A stretch of DNA of 64,000 nt from Streptomyces sp. NBC_00273 (GTDB lineage Bacteria > Actinomycetota > Actinomycetes > Streptomycetales > Streptomycetaceae), in the NCBI RefSeq assembly GCF_036178145.1, contig NZ_CP108067.1:8447001-8511000 (forward strand). Direction: 5' to 3'. The translations under genes and the position numbers were made by a program. The notes under the pieces are model-generated. The model worked only from the letters and a program-made list of their open reading frames with translations. It ran no database searches and was not told where the DNA came from. Shown here piece by piece: positions 51,024 through 60,878 of this stretch. Numbering within the stretch: position 1 is the first letter of the stretch; each line of letters begins with the position of its first letter.

Positions 51024-51497
51024 GTGTACGACAGGGGGAGCGGGTCGTCGAGTCCCTCCGAGCAGACCGTGCACCTCCTGGCTGCGGCGGGCAGGGCCGC
51101 GGACGCGCTGATGACCGAGCGATTGAGCGCGGGCGGGCTGAGCGCCTTGCACCAGTCGGTCCTCAGGACGCTGGCCGAAGGGGGGCCGCACGCCCGGCGC
51201 GATCTCGCCGCTCACATGGACGCGCCGCCGGCAGACGTCTCGCGGGTGATCCGCGATCTCCTGGCGCAGGGCCTGGTGCAGGGCATGGTCGTCAACATCG
51301 GCGGGCGCCACGAGGTGGTGGCGCTCACCCCGACCGGTACGGCGGCAATGACGACGACGCAGGACGACATGAACGCGGTGCAGGACGTCCTGCTGGCGTC
51401 CCTCACGAAGGGTGAGCGCACCCAGCTGCACTACCTGCTCCGGCGGGTGTGCGCGACGGCCGCCCGGGCCGGCGCGGTGCGCTCGGCTTCGTCGTAG
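51024..51497 (+). CDS. MarR-family regulator
   Basis: The 157-aa protein has the MarR wHTH: LSALHQSVLRTLAEGG, then ARRDLAAHMDAPPADVSRVI and GRHEVVALTPTGT. The start is uncertain: GTG 51024 (VYDRG) fits family length, but the frame is open to GTG 50949. It is downstream of the blaI-M56 pairs, beyond a BlaI-like half site. Confidence 0.8.
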   Translation: MYDRGSGSSSPSEQTVHLLAAAGRAADALMTERLSAGGLSALHQSVLRTLAEGGPHARRDLAAHMDAPPADVSRVIRDLLAQGLVQGMVVNIGGRHEVVALTPTGTAAMTTTQDDMNAVQDVLLASLTKGERTQLHYLLRRVCATAARAGAVRSASS

Positions 51498-51606
51498 GTC
51501 GGCGCGCATCGAGTCCTTCGCGCCGCACGGCCGTGCGATTCGGCAGTACGTCCTGCGGGCATGATTGCCACCTGTTCGGGGGCAACTACCGGGAGGGGAG
51601 CGCCAG

Positions 51607-52113
51607 ATGGCGTTCGGAAGCAGCATCGTCATGGATCAGCCGAGAACGATGTTCGCCCACGTGCTGAGTGTGCGGGGAGTCGCCGTGGTGGTCACCAATC
51701 ACCGGGTCCAGCCGCTTCCCCTGCGGCCCGTGGAAGGCAGCGGCACGGGCAGGATCGTCTGCGCGGCATGCGGCGATCAGTTCCTGGTGACCGTCCACAG
51801 TTGCGCCCGCACCACCTCCGGGCGAGTCCGCTACTTCGTCCTCGGCCTCATCGGCCTGGCCCTCGCCGCCTTGCTGCTCTGGCTGACCTTCGACGTCGGC
51901 ATGCAGCCGGACGGCCCGGACACCGGCGCGGACCCGGACAGCGCCTCCTGGTACGGATACACCGGCATAGCCGGTGTCCTGCTCCCCGTCTTCGGCCTGG
52001 GCTACCTCATCAACGCCCGCAAGTACGACGGCGTCGGCAAACTCCGCCGCATCGGCGAGGACGGCACCACGTCCCTCCGCACCGCAGGGCACAAACTGCT
52101 GCCGAGCAAGTAG
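51607..52113 (+). CDS. Small membrane protein of unknown function
   Basis: The 168-aa protein has a CxxC pair (CAACGDQF), then two helices (YFVLGLIGLALAALLLWLTF and YTGIAGVLLPVFGLGYLI). GGAGGGGAG lies about 8 nt before ATG 51607. No family recognised. The CxxC suggests zinc binding or redox. It is convergent with the PPOX gene (128 bp between). Confidence 0.8.
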   Translation: MAFGSSIVMDQPRTMFAHVLSVRGVAVVVTNHRVQPLPLRPVEGSGTGRIVCAACGDQFLVTVHSCARTTSGRVRYFVLGLIGLALAALLLWLTFDVGMQPDGPDTGADPDSASWYGYTGIAGVLLPVFGLGYLINARKYDGVGKLRRIGEDGTTSLRTAGHKLLPSK

Positions 52114-52241
52114 GAACACCTCCTGAGCACTGCCGACTGATCACCAGATCGCGCAGGCCCCACCCCGCGGCTGGGTGGTGCTCCGCCGACGACCGCAGTC
52201 AGGGCACCGGGGCGGCGGCGCTCCAGCTGCTGGTCGGCCGT

Positions 52242-52901
52242 TTACTCGTACCGGTACTTCAGCGAATCCGCCTCCGCCCGCTCGATGTCGGCGAGCGTCA
52301 GTTCCGGCATCCGCAGCTGGGCCAACGTCACCTCGGCCGAGGTCGGCTGGGCGTCCGCCGGCAGCCACTGCTCCGGCTTCCAGGCCCCGCTGCGCAGGAG
52401 CGACTTGGGGCAGTGCGGGTAGACCTCGTCGATCCCCAGCACCAGCGCACTGGCCGGCGGCTTGCCCACGGCGGTCAGCTGCGACAACAGCTCCGGGCGG
52501 GTGGAGACCAAGGCCCGGCCGTTCACCCTGAGCGTCGTGGTGCGCCCCGGGATGACGAACAGCAGCCCGGCCCGCCCGGTGGCGACGACGTTCCGCAGGG
52601 TGTCCAGACGCTTGTTGCCGGTCGCGTCCGGTATCGCCACCGTCCGTGAGTCCAAGACGGCGACGAACCCGGCGGGTCCGCCGCGCGGGGACACGTCACA
52701 GTTGCCCTCGGCGTCCGCGCTGGCGATCAGGACCAGTGAGGAGCATCCGATCAACCGCCGCGTCTGCTCGGTGAGTTCAGTCATCTGCTTGCGTACGGCC
52801 GTGTCCTTGGGCAGTTCGTAGACCCGGCGCAACGCGTCCTGGTCGGGCAGGGCGTCGAGGCGGAGCGAGTCGAAGGCGCTGCTGACAGTGAATGGCGTCA
52901 T
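52242..52901 (-). CDS. FMN-dependent PPOX-family oxidoreductase (MSMEG_1061-like)
   Basis: The 219-aa protein has the split-barrel flavin fold: VLIASADAEGNCDVSPRGGPAG (loop), VATGRAGLLFVIPG, and the C-terminal AWKPEQWLPADAQPTSAEV. The family reduces small molecules or F420 analogues. It starts at ATG 52901. A broken paralogue fragment lies at 3392-3490. Confidence 0.88.
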   Translation of the reverse strand: MTPFTVSSAFDSLRLDALPDQDALRRVYELPKDTAVRKQMTELTEQTRRLIGCSSLVLIASADAEGNCDVSPRGGPAGFVAVLDSRTVAIPDATGNKRLDTLRNVVATGRAGLLFVIPGRTTTLRVNGRALVSTRPELLSQLTAVGKPPASALVLGIDEVYPHCPKSLLRSGAWKPEQWLPADAQPTSAEVTLAQLRMPELTLADIERAEADSLKYRYE

Positions 52902-53099
52902 GCCCCCCGACCCTAAGGGGCGGACCTGCGACCGATCTTGGTGGGTGAGTACCGGGATGTCGAGACGGTTGCGCGAGTCGGCTGGTGCGTGGAGATCGAA
53001 CAGGCCCGGCCGGGTGCTCCGGGAGGTCCACGCGCGCTGGGCAGGGCCTGGCGGACCGTGGGTTCGCCGCCCGCGCGCAGCGGCGCCAGTGGGTCGTGA

Positions 53100-53417
53100 C
53101 AGGAGATCGAGGGTAGCTCCGGTGCCCGCTGCATCGGCTTGCCGGAAGGCCAGCCAGCTCAGGGCCAGGTCTTGCCAGGGCAGGCCGACCGGGGCGTAGG
53201 CGGTGAGTTCCCGGCCGTGGGAGCGGGCGACGGCTTCACCGCGGATGACCTCTCCGAGCGAGGCGGCAGCCGTGGAGGAGGGCAACCCGGCGTTGGCGGG
53301 GGCGCCGTGCGTTGCGACGAGCGCGGCGTCGTCGACGATCAGTCGGGCGGCGAGGAGGACTTCGGGGGCGACTTCCTGCTTTCCGGGTTCGTCGGCGCTC
53401 CACCGGGTCAGTGATCG
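53100..53417 (-). pseudogene. 3' remnant of an ornithine cyclodeaminase/mu-crystallin gene
   Basis: About 106 codons read WSADEPGKQEVAPEVLLAAR, then VDDAALVATHGAPANAG and APVGLPWQDLALSWLAFRQA. This is the C-terminal half of ornithine cyclodeaminase-like proteins. The N-terminal half with the NAD fold is absent. The frame is cut 17 bp from the CBS gene end. Confidence 0.78.
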
Positions 53418-53433
53418 CTCGCGTCGTGGGTCG

Positions 53434-54096
53434 TCAGGAACTGCCGGCTCCGGCGCAGTGGTTGAGGCGGCAGTGGACGTCCACGACGCCCTCGACGGAG
53501 CCGGTGAGGCGTTCGGCCAGGGGGATCAGGTCAGGCTCCTTCACCTCGCCGGTCAGGGTGGCGATCCCTTGGGCCACGGTGACCTCGACGGCTCTACGGG
53601 AGAGGGGGAAGAGGCGGTCCACGACGGTGCGGCGGATCTCGGTGGCGAGTTCCTCGTCGGTGCGGAGGAAGATCTTGAGGAGGTCGGCCCGGCTGACGAT
53701 GCCCTTGAGGGTGCCGTCGGCGTCGACGACCGGGAGGCGCTTGATGTGCCGGTCGGCCATGAGCCGTGCGGCCCGGGGCAAGGTGGCGTCGGGGCGGATC
53801 GTGACGGCCGGGGTGGTCATCAGGTTCTCCGCGCGGGTGGAGCCGGCCTTGGCGGTGTCGCCGAGACGGCGCATCTGCTCGATCAGGCCCGGGCGGTGCT
53901 CGTGGAACTCCTCCTTGGGCAGGAGGTCGGCCTCGGAGACCACGCCGACGACGCGGCCCTCGCCCTCGACGACGGGGAGGGCGGTCACCTTCCACCGCTC
54001 CATGGCGGCGGCGATGTCCTTGAAGCCGGTCGAGGGGGTGACGGCGATGACCTTGGCGGTCATGACGTCGGCGACGGTGTACGGGGTGGAGGTCAT
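53434..54096 (-). CDS. CBS-pair protein with BON-like C-terminus
   Basis: The 220-aa protein has two CBS motifs (VADVMTAKVIAVTPSTGFKD and ENLMTTPAVTIRPDATLPRA) that may bind adenylate ligands, then a BON-like domain (VTVAQGIATLTGEV). CBS proteins such as Hrp1 belong to hypoxia regulons. It is 91 bp from the MBL gene on the same strand. Confidence 0.9.
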   Translation of the reverse strand: MTSTPYTVADVMTAKVIAVTPSTGFKDIAAAMERWKVTALPVVEGEGRVVGVVSEADLLPKEEFHEHRPGLIEQMRRLGDTAKAGSTRAENLMTTPAVTIRPDATLPRAARLMADRHIKRLPVVDADGTLKGIVSRADLLKIFLRTDEELATEIRRTVVDRLFPLSRRAVEVTVAQGIATLTGEVKEPDLIPLAERLTGSVEGVVDVHCRLNHCAGAGSS

Positions 54097-54187
54097 GGCA
54101 GGTCCTCAGTGTGTGTACGGGTGCGGGCGGGCGGGATGCCGCTGCCGTGCGGCGGCGGGTCCGGGAGCGGGGCGGAGGGCGAACGGG

Positions 54188-55609
54188 TCAGCGGACCAGG
54201 ACGGCCTCCCCGGATCTCGGTACGACGGCCGTCCAGCCCAGCTCGTGGTCGATCCGGTCGCGCAGGGTCTCGGAGGCGCTCTCCTCGCCGTGGACGAGGT
54301 AGGTGGTGTGCGGGGGAGGGGCGGCGCGCAGCCAGTCGATGATCTGGTCGGCGTCGGCGTGGGCGGAGAAGTGCGGAACGTCGGCGACCTCGGCGCGTAC
54401 GGGGACGTACTCACCGAACATCTTGAGCGTGCGGGCGCCGTCGACGAGGTCGCGGGAGCGGGTGCCCGCGGCGGCGAAGCCGACGATGACCACGGCGTTG
54501 CGGGGGTCGGGCAGGATCCGGTGGAGGTGGTGCAGCACGCGGCCGCCGGTGGCCATGCCGGCGGACGACACGATGACCGCCGGCCCGGTGGATTCGTTGA
54601 TGTCGATCGACTCCTGGACGGTCCGGGCGGCCAGGAAGGGCTCCGGGCTGATCGCCGCCTCGCCCCGGACGAGGATCTCGGGGCGTAGCTCGGGGGAGCG
54701 GGTCCGTACGGCGTCGCGGTAGACGTCCAGGGCGGCCAGGGCCATGGGGCTGTCGACGTAGACGGGTACGTGGCGGGGCAGGGTGCCGTCGCTGCGCAGG
54801 GCGGCCAGCTCGTGCAGGACGACCTCGGTGCGGTCGATCGCGAAGGCCGGTACGACCACGGTCCCGCCCCGGGACAGCGCGCGGGTGATCACCGAGGCGA
54901 ATTCCCAGTGGGCGCTCTCGTGGTCGTGGCGCCGGTTGCCGTACGTCGACTCCATCAGCAGGACGTCGGCGCCGGAGAACGGCTCGGGCGGCAGCAGGAG
55001 CGGGTGTCCGGGTCGGCCGAGGTCGCCGCTCACGGCGAGGGCGTGGCCGTCCTCCAGGGTCAGGTGGGCCCAGGCGGAGCCGAGGATGTGACCGCCGTGG
55101 TGCAGCACCAGCTTCGTGCCGGCCGTGATCTCGACCTCACTGCCCACCGGTACCGGGTCGAAGAACTTCACCGTGTGGTCGACGTCGGCATCGTCGTAGA
55201 GCGGCTTGGCGGGCCGGTGCTTGGACCAGCCGTGCTGGTTGGCGTGCTCGGCGGCCTCCATCTGCAGGCGGGCGCTGTCGCGGAGCACGATCTCGGCGAG
55301 GCGGGCGGTGGTGGCACTGGTCAGGATCGGTCCGCGGAACCCGTGCCGGACCAGGCGCGGCAAGTAGCCGCAGTGGTCCAGGTGGGCGTGGGTGATGACG
55401 ACGGCGTGGACGTCCGAGGCATCGCAGACAAGCCCGCCCCAGTTGCGGCGCCGCAGGTCCGCGACACCCTGGAAGAGTCCGCAGTCGACGAGGATCCGGG
55501 CGTGGTCGCTCTCGACCAAGAACTTGCTGCCGGTGACCGTCCGCACGCCGCCGAGGAACCTCAGCAGGGCGGGGCGGGCGGAAGCGGGGGGCGGGGTTGA
55601 TCGGGTCAT
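54188..55609 (-). CDS. Beta-CASP metallo-beta-lactamase fold nuclease-like protein
   Basis: The 473-aa protein has MBL motifs [13 protein letters not shown] and GHILGSAWA, Asp in AVSGDLG and His in [12 protein letters not shown], then beta-CASP features ([19 protein letters not shown]). These occur in CPSF-like RNases. It is divergent from the ADH gene with repeat motifs between, and lies in the dormancy-type block. Confidence 0.92.
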   Translation of the reverse strand: MTRSTPPPASARPALLRFLGGVRTVTGSKFLVESDHARILVDCGLFQGVADLRRRNWGGLVCDASDVHAVVITHAHLDHCGYLPRLVRHGFRGPILTSATTARLAEIVLRDSARLQMEAAEHANQHGWSKHRPAKPLYDDADVDHTVKFFDPVPVGSEVEITAGTKLVLHHGGHILGSAWAHLTLEDGHALAVSGDLGRPGHPLLLPPEPFSGADVLLMESTYGNRRHDHESAHWEFASVITRALSRGGTVVVPAFAIDRTEVVLHELAALRSDGTLPRHVPVYVDSPMALAALDVYRDAVRTRSPELRPEILVRGEAAISPEPFLAARTVQESIDINESTGPAVIVSSAGMATGGRVLHHLHRILPDPRNAVVIVGFAAAGTRSRDLVDGARTLKMFGEYVPVRAEVADVPHFSAHADADQIIDWLRAAPPPHTTYLVHGEESASETLRDRIDHELGWTAVVPRSGEAVLVR

Positions 55610-55658
55610 GGCAGCAGCCCTCCTTTCGGGACGGACGCCGGTCTCCACCGTCGCACCG

Positions 55659-55718
55659 GACCGGTCCCTCGGAAGGGGCCCGACCGGTCCCCGGTAGGGG
55701 CCGACCGGCCCAAGCGGA
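55659..55718. promoter_or_regulatory. Repeated GACCGGTCCC and shared CCGNCCGGCCCAAGCGGA motifs
   Basis: GACCGGTCCC occurs at 55659-55668 and 55682-55691, 23 bp apart, followed by CCGACCGGCCCAAGCGGA at 55701-55718. A 17/18 copy of the last motif occurs at 60800-60817 before the flavodoxin gene. They sit in the MBL/ADH divergent promoter and resemble DosR-type GGCCGACCGG boxes. Confidence 0.6.
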
Positions 55719-55794
55719 ACGCGGGCGCAGCGGCACAGCCTGGCGGTGATCCCTCCCGAAGCACACCCCGAAGCACACACAGAGAGGCCGCGCC

Positions 55795-56871
55795 ATGAAG
55801 GCTCTCGTCTTCCACGGGCCCGGGCAGACTTCCTGGCAGGACGTACCGGACCCGTCCGTCAAGGACGCCGCCGACGCGATCGTCCGGGTCGACGCCGTCA
55901 CCATCTGCGGCACCGACCTGCACATCATCAAGGGCGACGTCCCGGACGTGACGCCCGGACGGATCCTGGGCCACGAGGCCGTCGGAACCGTCGTCGAGAT
56001 CGGCGGCGACGTCCGCAGCGTCCGTCCCGGCGACCGCGTCCTGATCTCCTGCATCTCCGCCTGCGGCCGCTGCCGCTTCTGCCGCGAAGGGCACTACGGC
56101 CAGTGCCGCGGAGGCGGCGGCTGGGTCCTGGGCCACACCATCGACGGCACCCAGGCCGAATACGTGCGCGTCCCCTTCGCCGACCTCTCCGTCCACCCGC
56201 TGCCCAGCGCCCTGGCCGGCCACGACGCCGTACTGCTCGCCGACATCTTTCCGACCTCCTACGAGGTCGGCGTGCTCAACGGCAATGTGCGCCCGGGCGA
56301 CACCGTCGTCGTGGTCGGTGCCGGACCCATCGGCCTGGCCGCCATCGCCACAGCACGGCTCTACAGCCCCGGGCGGATCATTGCCGTCGACCTCGCCGCC
56401 TCCCGGCTCGCCGCCGCGCGCGACCTCGGCGCCGATGCGACCGCGAGCGCGGACGAGGAGCCCGAGCGGCTGGTGGAGGACCTCACCGACGGGCTCGGGG
56501 CGGACGCGGTCATCGAGGCCGTCGGCGTGCCCGAGGCGTTCGAGATGTGCACCCGCATGGTCCGCCCGGGCGGGCGGGTCGCCAACATCGGGGTCCACGG
56601 CAAGCCCGCCGTCCTCCACCTCGAAGACCTGTGGATCAAGGACGTCACCATCACCACCGGCCTCGTCGATACCCACTCCACCCCCATGCTGCTCCGCATG
56701 ATGGCCGCCGGCCGCCTGCCCGGGGCCGCGATGGTCACCCACCGCTTCGAGCTGGACCAGATGGAAGAGGCGTACGACGTCTTCTCCCGCGCCGGCGAAA
56801 CCGGCGCCCTCAAGGTCGTGCTCGGCGGACCGCAGCACGACACGGTCGCCGTACCGCCGCAGGAGCAGTGA
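55795..56871 (+). CDS. Zinc-containing alcohol dehydrogenase
   Basis: The 358-aa enzyme has catalytic zinc C38 ([10 protein letters not shown]) and H-E in LGHEAVGTV, structural cysteines in [15 protein letters not shown], and NAD loop [14 protein letters not shown]. It is near-identical in layout to tdh but lacks its specific residues. Substrate is unknown. Its stop overlaps the next GTG start (GTGA). Promoter motifs described upstream. Confidence 0.92.
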   Translation: MKALVFHGPGQTSWQDVPDPSVKDAADAIVRVDAVTICGTDLHIIKGDVPDVTPGRILGHEAVGTVVEIGGDVRSVRPGDRVLISCISACGRCRFCREGHYGQCRGGGGWVLGHTIDGTQAEYVRVPFADLSVHPLPSALAGHDAVLLADIFPTSYEVGVLNGNVRPGDTVVVVGAGPIGLAAIATARLYSPGRIIAVDLAASRLAAARDLGADATASADEEPERLVEDLTDGLGADAVIEAVGVPEAFEMCTRMVRPGGRVANIGVHGKPAVLHLEDLWIKDVTITTGLVDTHSTPMLLRMMAAGRLPGAAMVTHRFELDQMEEAYDVFSRAGETGALKVVLGGPQHDTVAVPPQEQ

Positions 56872-57581
56872 GTGCCGTGAGTGCCGCGAGTCCCGTGCCG
56901 AACATGCCGAGCACCACACCGCAGGAGGCCGGCAGGACGGCGGGACGCACCGACCTGGGCCGCCGGCTGGCGGCCCGCCGCGAAGCCCTCGGGCTGAGCC
57001 GCGACGAACTGGGGCGTCGGTGCGGAGCCGACGGCCGTTACATCGCCTACCTCGAAGAACACGCCGCCAGTCCGGCCATCGGCACGCTCCTGCGGATGGC
57101 CGACGCACTCGGCGTCACCGTCGACGACCTGACCGGCGCCGGCGCCGAGCGCGTCGCCGGTCGAGCGAGCGCCCGCCGCGGCAGTGCGCTCGTAGCGCTG
57201 GACGAGACCGAATGCCGACGGCTGCTCAACACGCACGGCGTGGGCCGCATCGCCATCTTCACCCCCGAAGGCCCGGCCGTTCTCCCCGTCAACTACCTCA
57301 CCGCAGGGCCCGACATCGCCTTCCGCACCTCCACGGAAGCCGTCACGGCCACCGCGGCAGGTACCGAGGTCGCCTTCGAGATCGACAACATCGACGACGT
57401 GACCGCCACCGGCTGGAGCGTGCTGGCGGTGGGCGAACTGGACGCCGTCACGGATCCGCACGAACTCCACCTCCTCGACACCACGGCCCGGTCCCGTCCC
57501 TGGGCCGGCGGCCCGCGCAACCACTGGATGAAGCTCACCCCGGCTCGGATCACCGGCCGTCGCGTGGTGCACGACCCATGA
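56868..57581 (+). CDS. HTH-PPOX fusion protein
   Basis: The 237-aa protein has an N-terminal Xre-type HTH (LGRRLAARREALGLSRDELG and RYIAYLEEHAASPAIGTLLR) and a C-terminal pyridoxamine-oxidase-like split barrel (GRIAIFTPEGPAVLPVNYL, TEVAFEIDNID, GWSVLAVGELDAV). Related PPOX proteins occur in DosR regulons. GTG 56868 has GGAG upstream and overlaps the ADH stop. It may sense flavin/redox state and control the operon. Confidence 0.85.
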   Translation: MSAVSAASPVPNMPSTTPQEAGRTAGRTDLGRRLAARREALGLSRDELGRRCGADGRYIAYLEEHAASPAIGTLLRMADALGVTVDDLTGAGAERVAGRASARRGSALVALDETECRRLLNTHGVGRIAIFTPEGPAVLPVNYLTAGPDIAFRTSTEAVTATAAGTEVAFEIDNIDDVTATGWSVLAVGELDAVTDPHELHLLDTTARSRPWAGGPRNHWMKLTPARITGRRVVHDP

Positions 57582-58339
57582 TCGACCTGCGCGCGGTCGT
57601 CTTCGACACCGACGGAGTGCTCCTGGCCACGGCGGACCGCCACGCGGCCGCCTGGAAGGAGACCTTCGACGGCTGCCTCCCCGAGTGGCAGCCACCGCAC
57701 GCCGGTGCACGACCGCGCCCGTTCGATGCCGTCCGCGAGTACCGGGACCTGGTCGACGGCCGCTCCCGCCTCGACGGCGTACGCGCCTTCCTCACCGCCC
57801 GCCACGTCGACCTCCCGCCCGGAACGCCCGAGGACCCGCCCGGGTGCGCCACCGTCCACGCGGTCGCCGCCCGGAAGGAGGAGGTCTTCTCCGCGATGGT
57901 GCGGACCGAAGGAGTCCGTACCTTCGACGACGTGCGGCCCGCACTCCGGGCACTGCGGGAGAAGACGATCCGGTGCGCAGCCGTCTCGGCTTCCCGGCAC
58001 GCCCGCTCCCTCCTGGAATCCGTAGGACTCATCGGCTACTTCGACGCCCTGGTGGACGGCCAGGACGCGGCCGCGCTCGCCCTTCCGGGCAAACCCGACC
58101 CCGCGCTCTTCCTCGAAGCTGCCGGCCGGCTCGACGTCACTCCCGCGCACACCGCCGTCGTGGAGGACGCGCTCGCGGGCGTCGATGCGGGGCGCCGGGG
58201 CCGCTTCGGCCTGGTGGTGGGGCTCGACCGCGAGGGCGACCTGCGCACGAGGGACGCCCTGCGCACGTACGGCGCCCGGCTCGTCCTCCCCGACCTCGGC
58301 GGACTGCCCGCCGCCCTCGAAGGGGGCCGCCGCCCGTGA
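57578..58339 (+). CDS. HAD-family hydrolase (beta-phosphoglucomutase-like)
   Basis: The 253-aa protein has motif I DTDGVL, motif III/II segments AAVSASRHARSLL and GKPDPALF, and VVEDALAGVDAG. These match beta-phosphoglucomutase, the usual partner of GH65 phosphorylases, which converts beta-glucose 1-phosphate to glucose 6-phosphate. It overlaps the previous gene by 4 nt and the GH65 gene by 4 nt. Confidence 0.9.
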   Translation: MIDLRAVVFDTDGVLLATADRHAAAWKETFDGCLPEWQPPHAGARPRPFDAVREYRDLVDGRSRLDGVRAFLTARHVDLPPGTPEDPPGCATVHAVAARKEEVFSAMVRTEGVRTFDDVRPALRALREKTIRCAAVSASRHARSLLESVGLIGYFDALVDGQDAAALALPGKPDPALFLEAAGRLDVTPAHTAVVEDALAGVDAGRRGRFGLVVGLDREGDLRTRDALRTYGARLVLPDLGGLPAALEGGRRP

Positions 58340-60735
58340 ACACGCCCTGGTGCTGGGAGTACCACCGCTACGACCCCAAGACCGAGCGGCTGGTCGAGTC
58401 CCTGTGCGCCCTGGGCAACGGCCGGTTCGCCACCCGCGGTTCAGCCCCCGAAAGCGTCGCCGACGGCATCCACTACCCGGGCACCTACCTCGCCGGCTGC
58501 TACGACCGGCTCACCTCCACCATCGGCGGACGGACGGTCTCCAACGAGGACATGGTCCGGCTGCCGGACTGGACCGCCCTGCGGTACCGCTGCCTGCCCG
58601 AGGGGGCACCGCCCGGCGACTGGCTCACGCCCGACCACCCGGCCCTGCGCCACAGCCACGTATCGCTGGACCTGCGCGCCGGTACGCTCAGCCGCCGGAT
58701 GCTCTTCCACGACGTCGAGGGCCGCCGCCTGGGCGTCACCCATACCCGCCTCGTCCACATGGGCGACCCGGACCTGGCGGCGCAGCACACGCTCTTCAAG
58801 GCGTACGGCTGGAGCGGCAGGATCGAGATCGAGTCCGTACTCGACGGCGACGTCACGAACGCGGGCGTCGAGCGCTACCGTGCACTGGCCGGGCGGCACC
58901 TCGTCGAGCACCGGGCCGGGGTGGAGGCGGAGGGCACCGCCTGGTCGTCCTGCACCACCAGCACCTCACGGGTTCGGATCGGGCTCGCGGTCCGGACGAC
59001 AGTGCGTCCGCTGGCGCCGATGGGTAGGGCGTGCACCGCAGCCACCGCCACCCAGAGGCTCGTCCTGCCGATCAGGCGGGCCGCCCCGGTCGTCGTCGTG
59101 AAGACCGCTGCCCTGTGCACCTCGCTCGACCGTCCCCCGGCCGATCCCGTGGGCCGGAGCATCGACCGCGCCTCACACGCACCGGACTTCGACCGCCTGC
59201 TGGCCTCCCATCGGGCCTCCTGGCAACGCCTTTGGAAGGAGGGGGAGTTGGAGGTGCCCGGCGAGACCGGCCGAGTGCTGCGACTGCACGCCTTCCACGT
59301 CCTGCAGACCCTCTCGCCGCACACCGCGGAGCTCGACGTCGGCGTTCCGGCCCGCGGCCTCCACGGCGAGGCGTACCGGGGGCACGTCTTCTGGGACGAG
59401 CTGTTCGTCCTGCCCTACCTCGCCCTCCACCTCCCCGAGACCGCTCGAGCCCTGCTGATGTACCGGCACCGACGGCTCCCCGCGGGCCGGGAGGCCGCCC
59501 GCCGAGCCGGGGCCAAGGGAGCGATGTTCCCTTGGCAGAGCGGCAGTTCCGGAGCCGAGGAGACGCAGCGGCTGCACCTCAATCCGCGCTCCGGCCGCTG
59601 GCTGCCCGACCACTCCCGCCTCCAGCGCCACGTGGGATCGGCCATCGCCTGGAACGCGTGGCGGTACGGGCGAGCCACCGGTGACATCGGCTTCATGCAC
59701 GGCCCCGGAGCCGAACTCCTCCTGCACGTAGCGCACTTCTGGGCCGACGCGGCGACCTGGGACATCGGCCTCGGCCGCTACCGGATCCGTGGCGTCGTCG
59801 GCCCGGACGAATACCACGACGCCTACCCGGACGCCGCCGCTCCCGGCATAGACGACAACGCCTACACCAACGTCACCGCCGCGTGGGTGCTCGCCCGCGC
59901 CCTCGAACTGTACGGGGAACTCCCGGCGGCCCGGCGCGCCGAGCTCCTCGCGCACCTCGGCATCGGCCCCGACGAGCTCCGCTCCTGGGAGGACGTCTCG
60001 TACCGCTTGTACGTGCCGTTCCACCAGGACGTGATCAGCCAGTTCCACGGCTACGGAGACCTCGCCGAGCTCGACTGGGACGGCTACCGCGCCCGATACC
60101 ACGACATCCGCCGCCTGGACCGCATCCTGGAAGCCGAGGGCGACACCCCCAACCGCTACCAGGCGTCCAAGCAGGCCGACACCCTCATGCTCGGCTACCT
60201 CTTCCGCCCCACCGAACTCGAATCCCTGTTCACCCGCCTCGGATACCGCCTCGACGACGACCTCTGGCGCAGGACGGTGGCCCACTACCTGCGGCGCACC
60301 TGCCACGGCTCCACGCTCAGCAGTCTCGTACACGGCTGGGTCCTCGCCCGGCAGCAGGGCCCGGAAGCCTGGCGCTACTGCCAGGAAGCCCTGCTCGGCG
60401 ACATCACCGACGTCCAGGGCGGCACCACCGGCGAAGGGATCCACCTCGGCGCCATGGGCGGCACCCTCGACCTCGTCGAGCGCGGCATCGTCGGACTCGA
60501 ACCCCACGGCGACGGCCTGCACATCGACCCGGTGCCCCTCTCCGAAGTGCCCGGGTCCTCGTTCTCGATCTCCTACCTGGGGCACCGGGACGTCCGCATC
60601 AGGTTCCGGCCCGGCCGGCTCGGCATCAGCGTCCCCCCGTCGCTCCTGGGCCCGGTGCCCGTCGTCCTGCCCGGCGACCGGAAGGAAGGTGTTGCCGCGG
60701 GCCAGGAGCGGTGGTTCTGGCTACCCAAGGGTTGA
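58336..60735 (+). CDS. GH65-family glycoside phosphorylase
   Basis: The 799-aa enzyme has an N-terminal beta-sandwich (GNGRFATRGSAPESVADG) and a (alpha/alpha)6 barrel with GHVFWDELFVLPYL and general acid E492 (VGPDEYHD). KQADTLMLGYL and GEGIHLGAMGG form phosphate and sugar sites. Substrate (maltose, trehalose, kojibiose) cannot be told. It starts with GTG overlapping the HAD stop. In this block it likely mobilises storage disaccharide. Confidence 0.92.
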   Translation: MNTPWCWEYHRYDPKTERLVESLCALGNGRFATRGSAPESVADGIHYPGTYLAGCYDRLTSTIGGRTVSNEDMVRLPDWTALRYRCLPEGAPPGDWLTPDHPALRHSHVSLDLRAGTLSRRMLFHDVEGRRLGVTHTRLVHMGDPDLAAQHTLFKAYGWSGRIEIESVLDGDVTNAGVERYRALAGRHLVEHRAGVEAEGTAWSSCTTSTSRVRIGLAVRTTVRPLAPMGRACTAATATQRLVLPIRRAAPVVVVKTAALCTSLDRPPADPVGRSIDRASHAPDFDRLLASHRASWQRLWKEGELEVPGETGRVLRLHAFHVLQTLSPHTAELDVGVPARGLHGEAYRGHVFWDELFVLPYLALHLPETARALLMYRHRRLPAGREAARRAGAKGAMFPWQSGSSGAEETQRLHLNPRSGRWLPDHSRLQRHVGSAIAWNAWRYGRATGDIGFMHGPGAELLLHVAHFWADAATWDIGLGRYRIRGVVGPDEYHDAYPDAAAPGIDDNAYTNVTAAWVLARALELYGELPAARRAELLAHLGIGPDELRSWEDVSYRLYVPFHQDVISQFHGYGDLAELDWDGYRARYHDIRRLDRILEAEGDTPNRYQASKQADTLMLGYLFRPTELESLFTRLGYRLDDDLWRRTVAHYLRRTCHGSTLSSLVHGWVLARQQGPEAWRYCQEALLGDITDVQGGTTGEGIHLGAMGGTLDLVERGIVGLEPHGDGLHIDPVPLSEVPGSSFSISYLGHRDVRIRFRPGRLGISVPPSLLGPVPVVLPGDRKEGVAAGQERWFWLPKG

Positions 60736-60878
60736 ACCGGCAACCGCCGCGGTCGGTCGGCAGCCGCCGCGCGGAGGACCGAACGGCCCCCGGAGGGATC
60801 CGTCCGGCCCAAGCGGACCGGCAGCCGGCCGCGTGACAGTGGGACCAGGCCCCACTACGGAAACAAGGAGCACCCGCC

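Noticed and set aside
57685..58335. Extension of the GH65 frame upstream of 58336
   Set aside because: This part reads in the shadow of the HAD gene; the GTG at 58336 fits the GH65 N-terminus and the 4-nt overlap.
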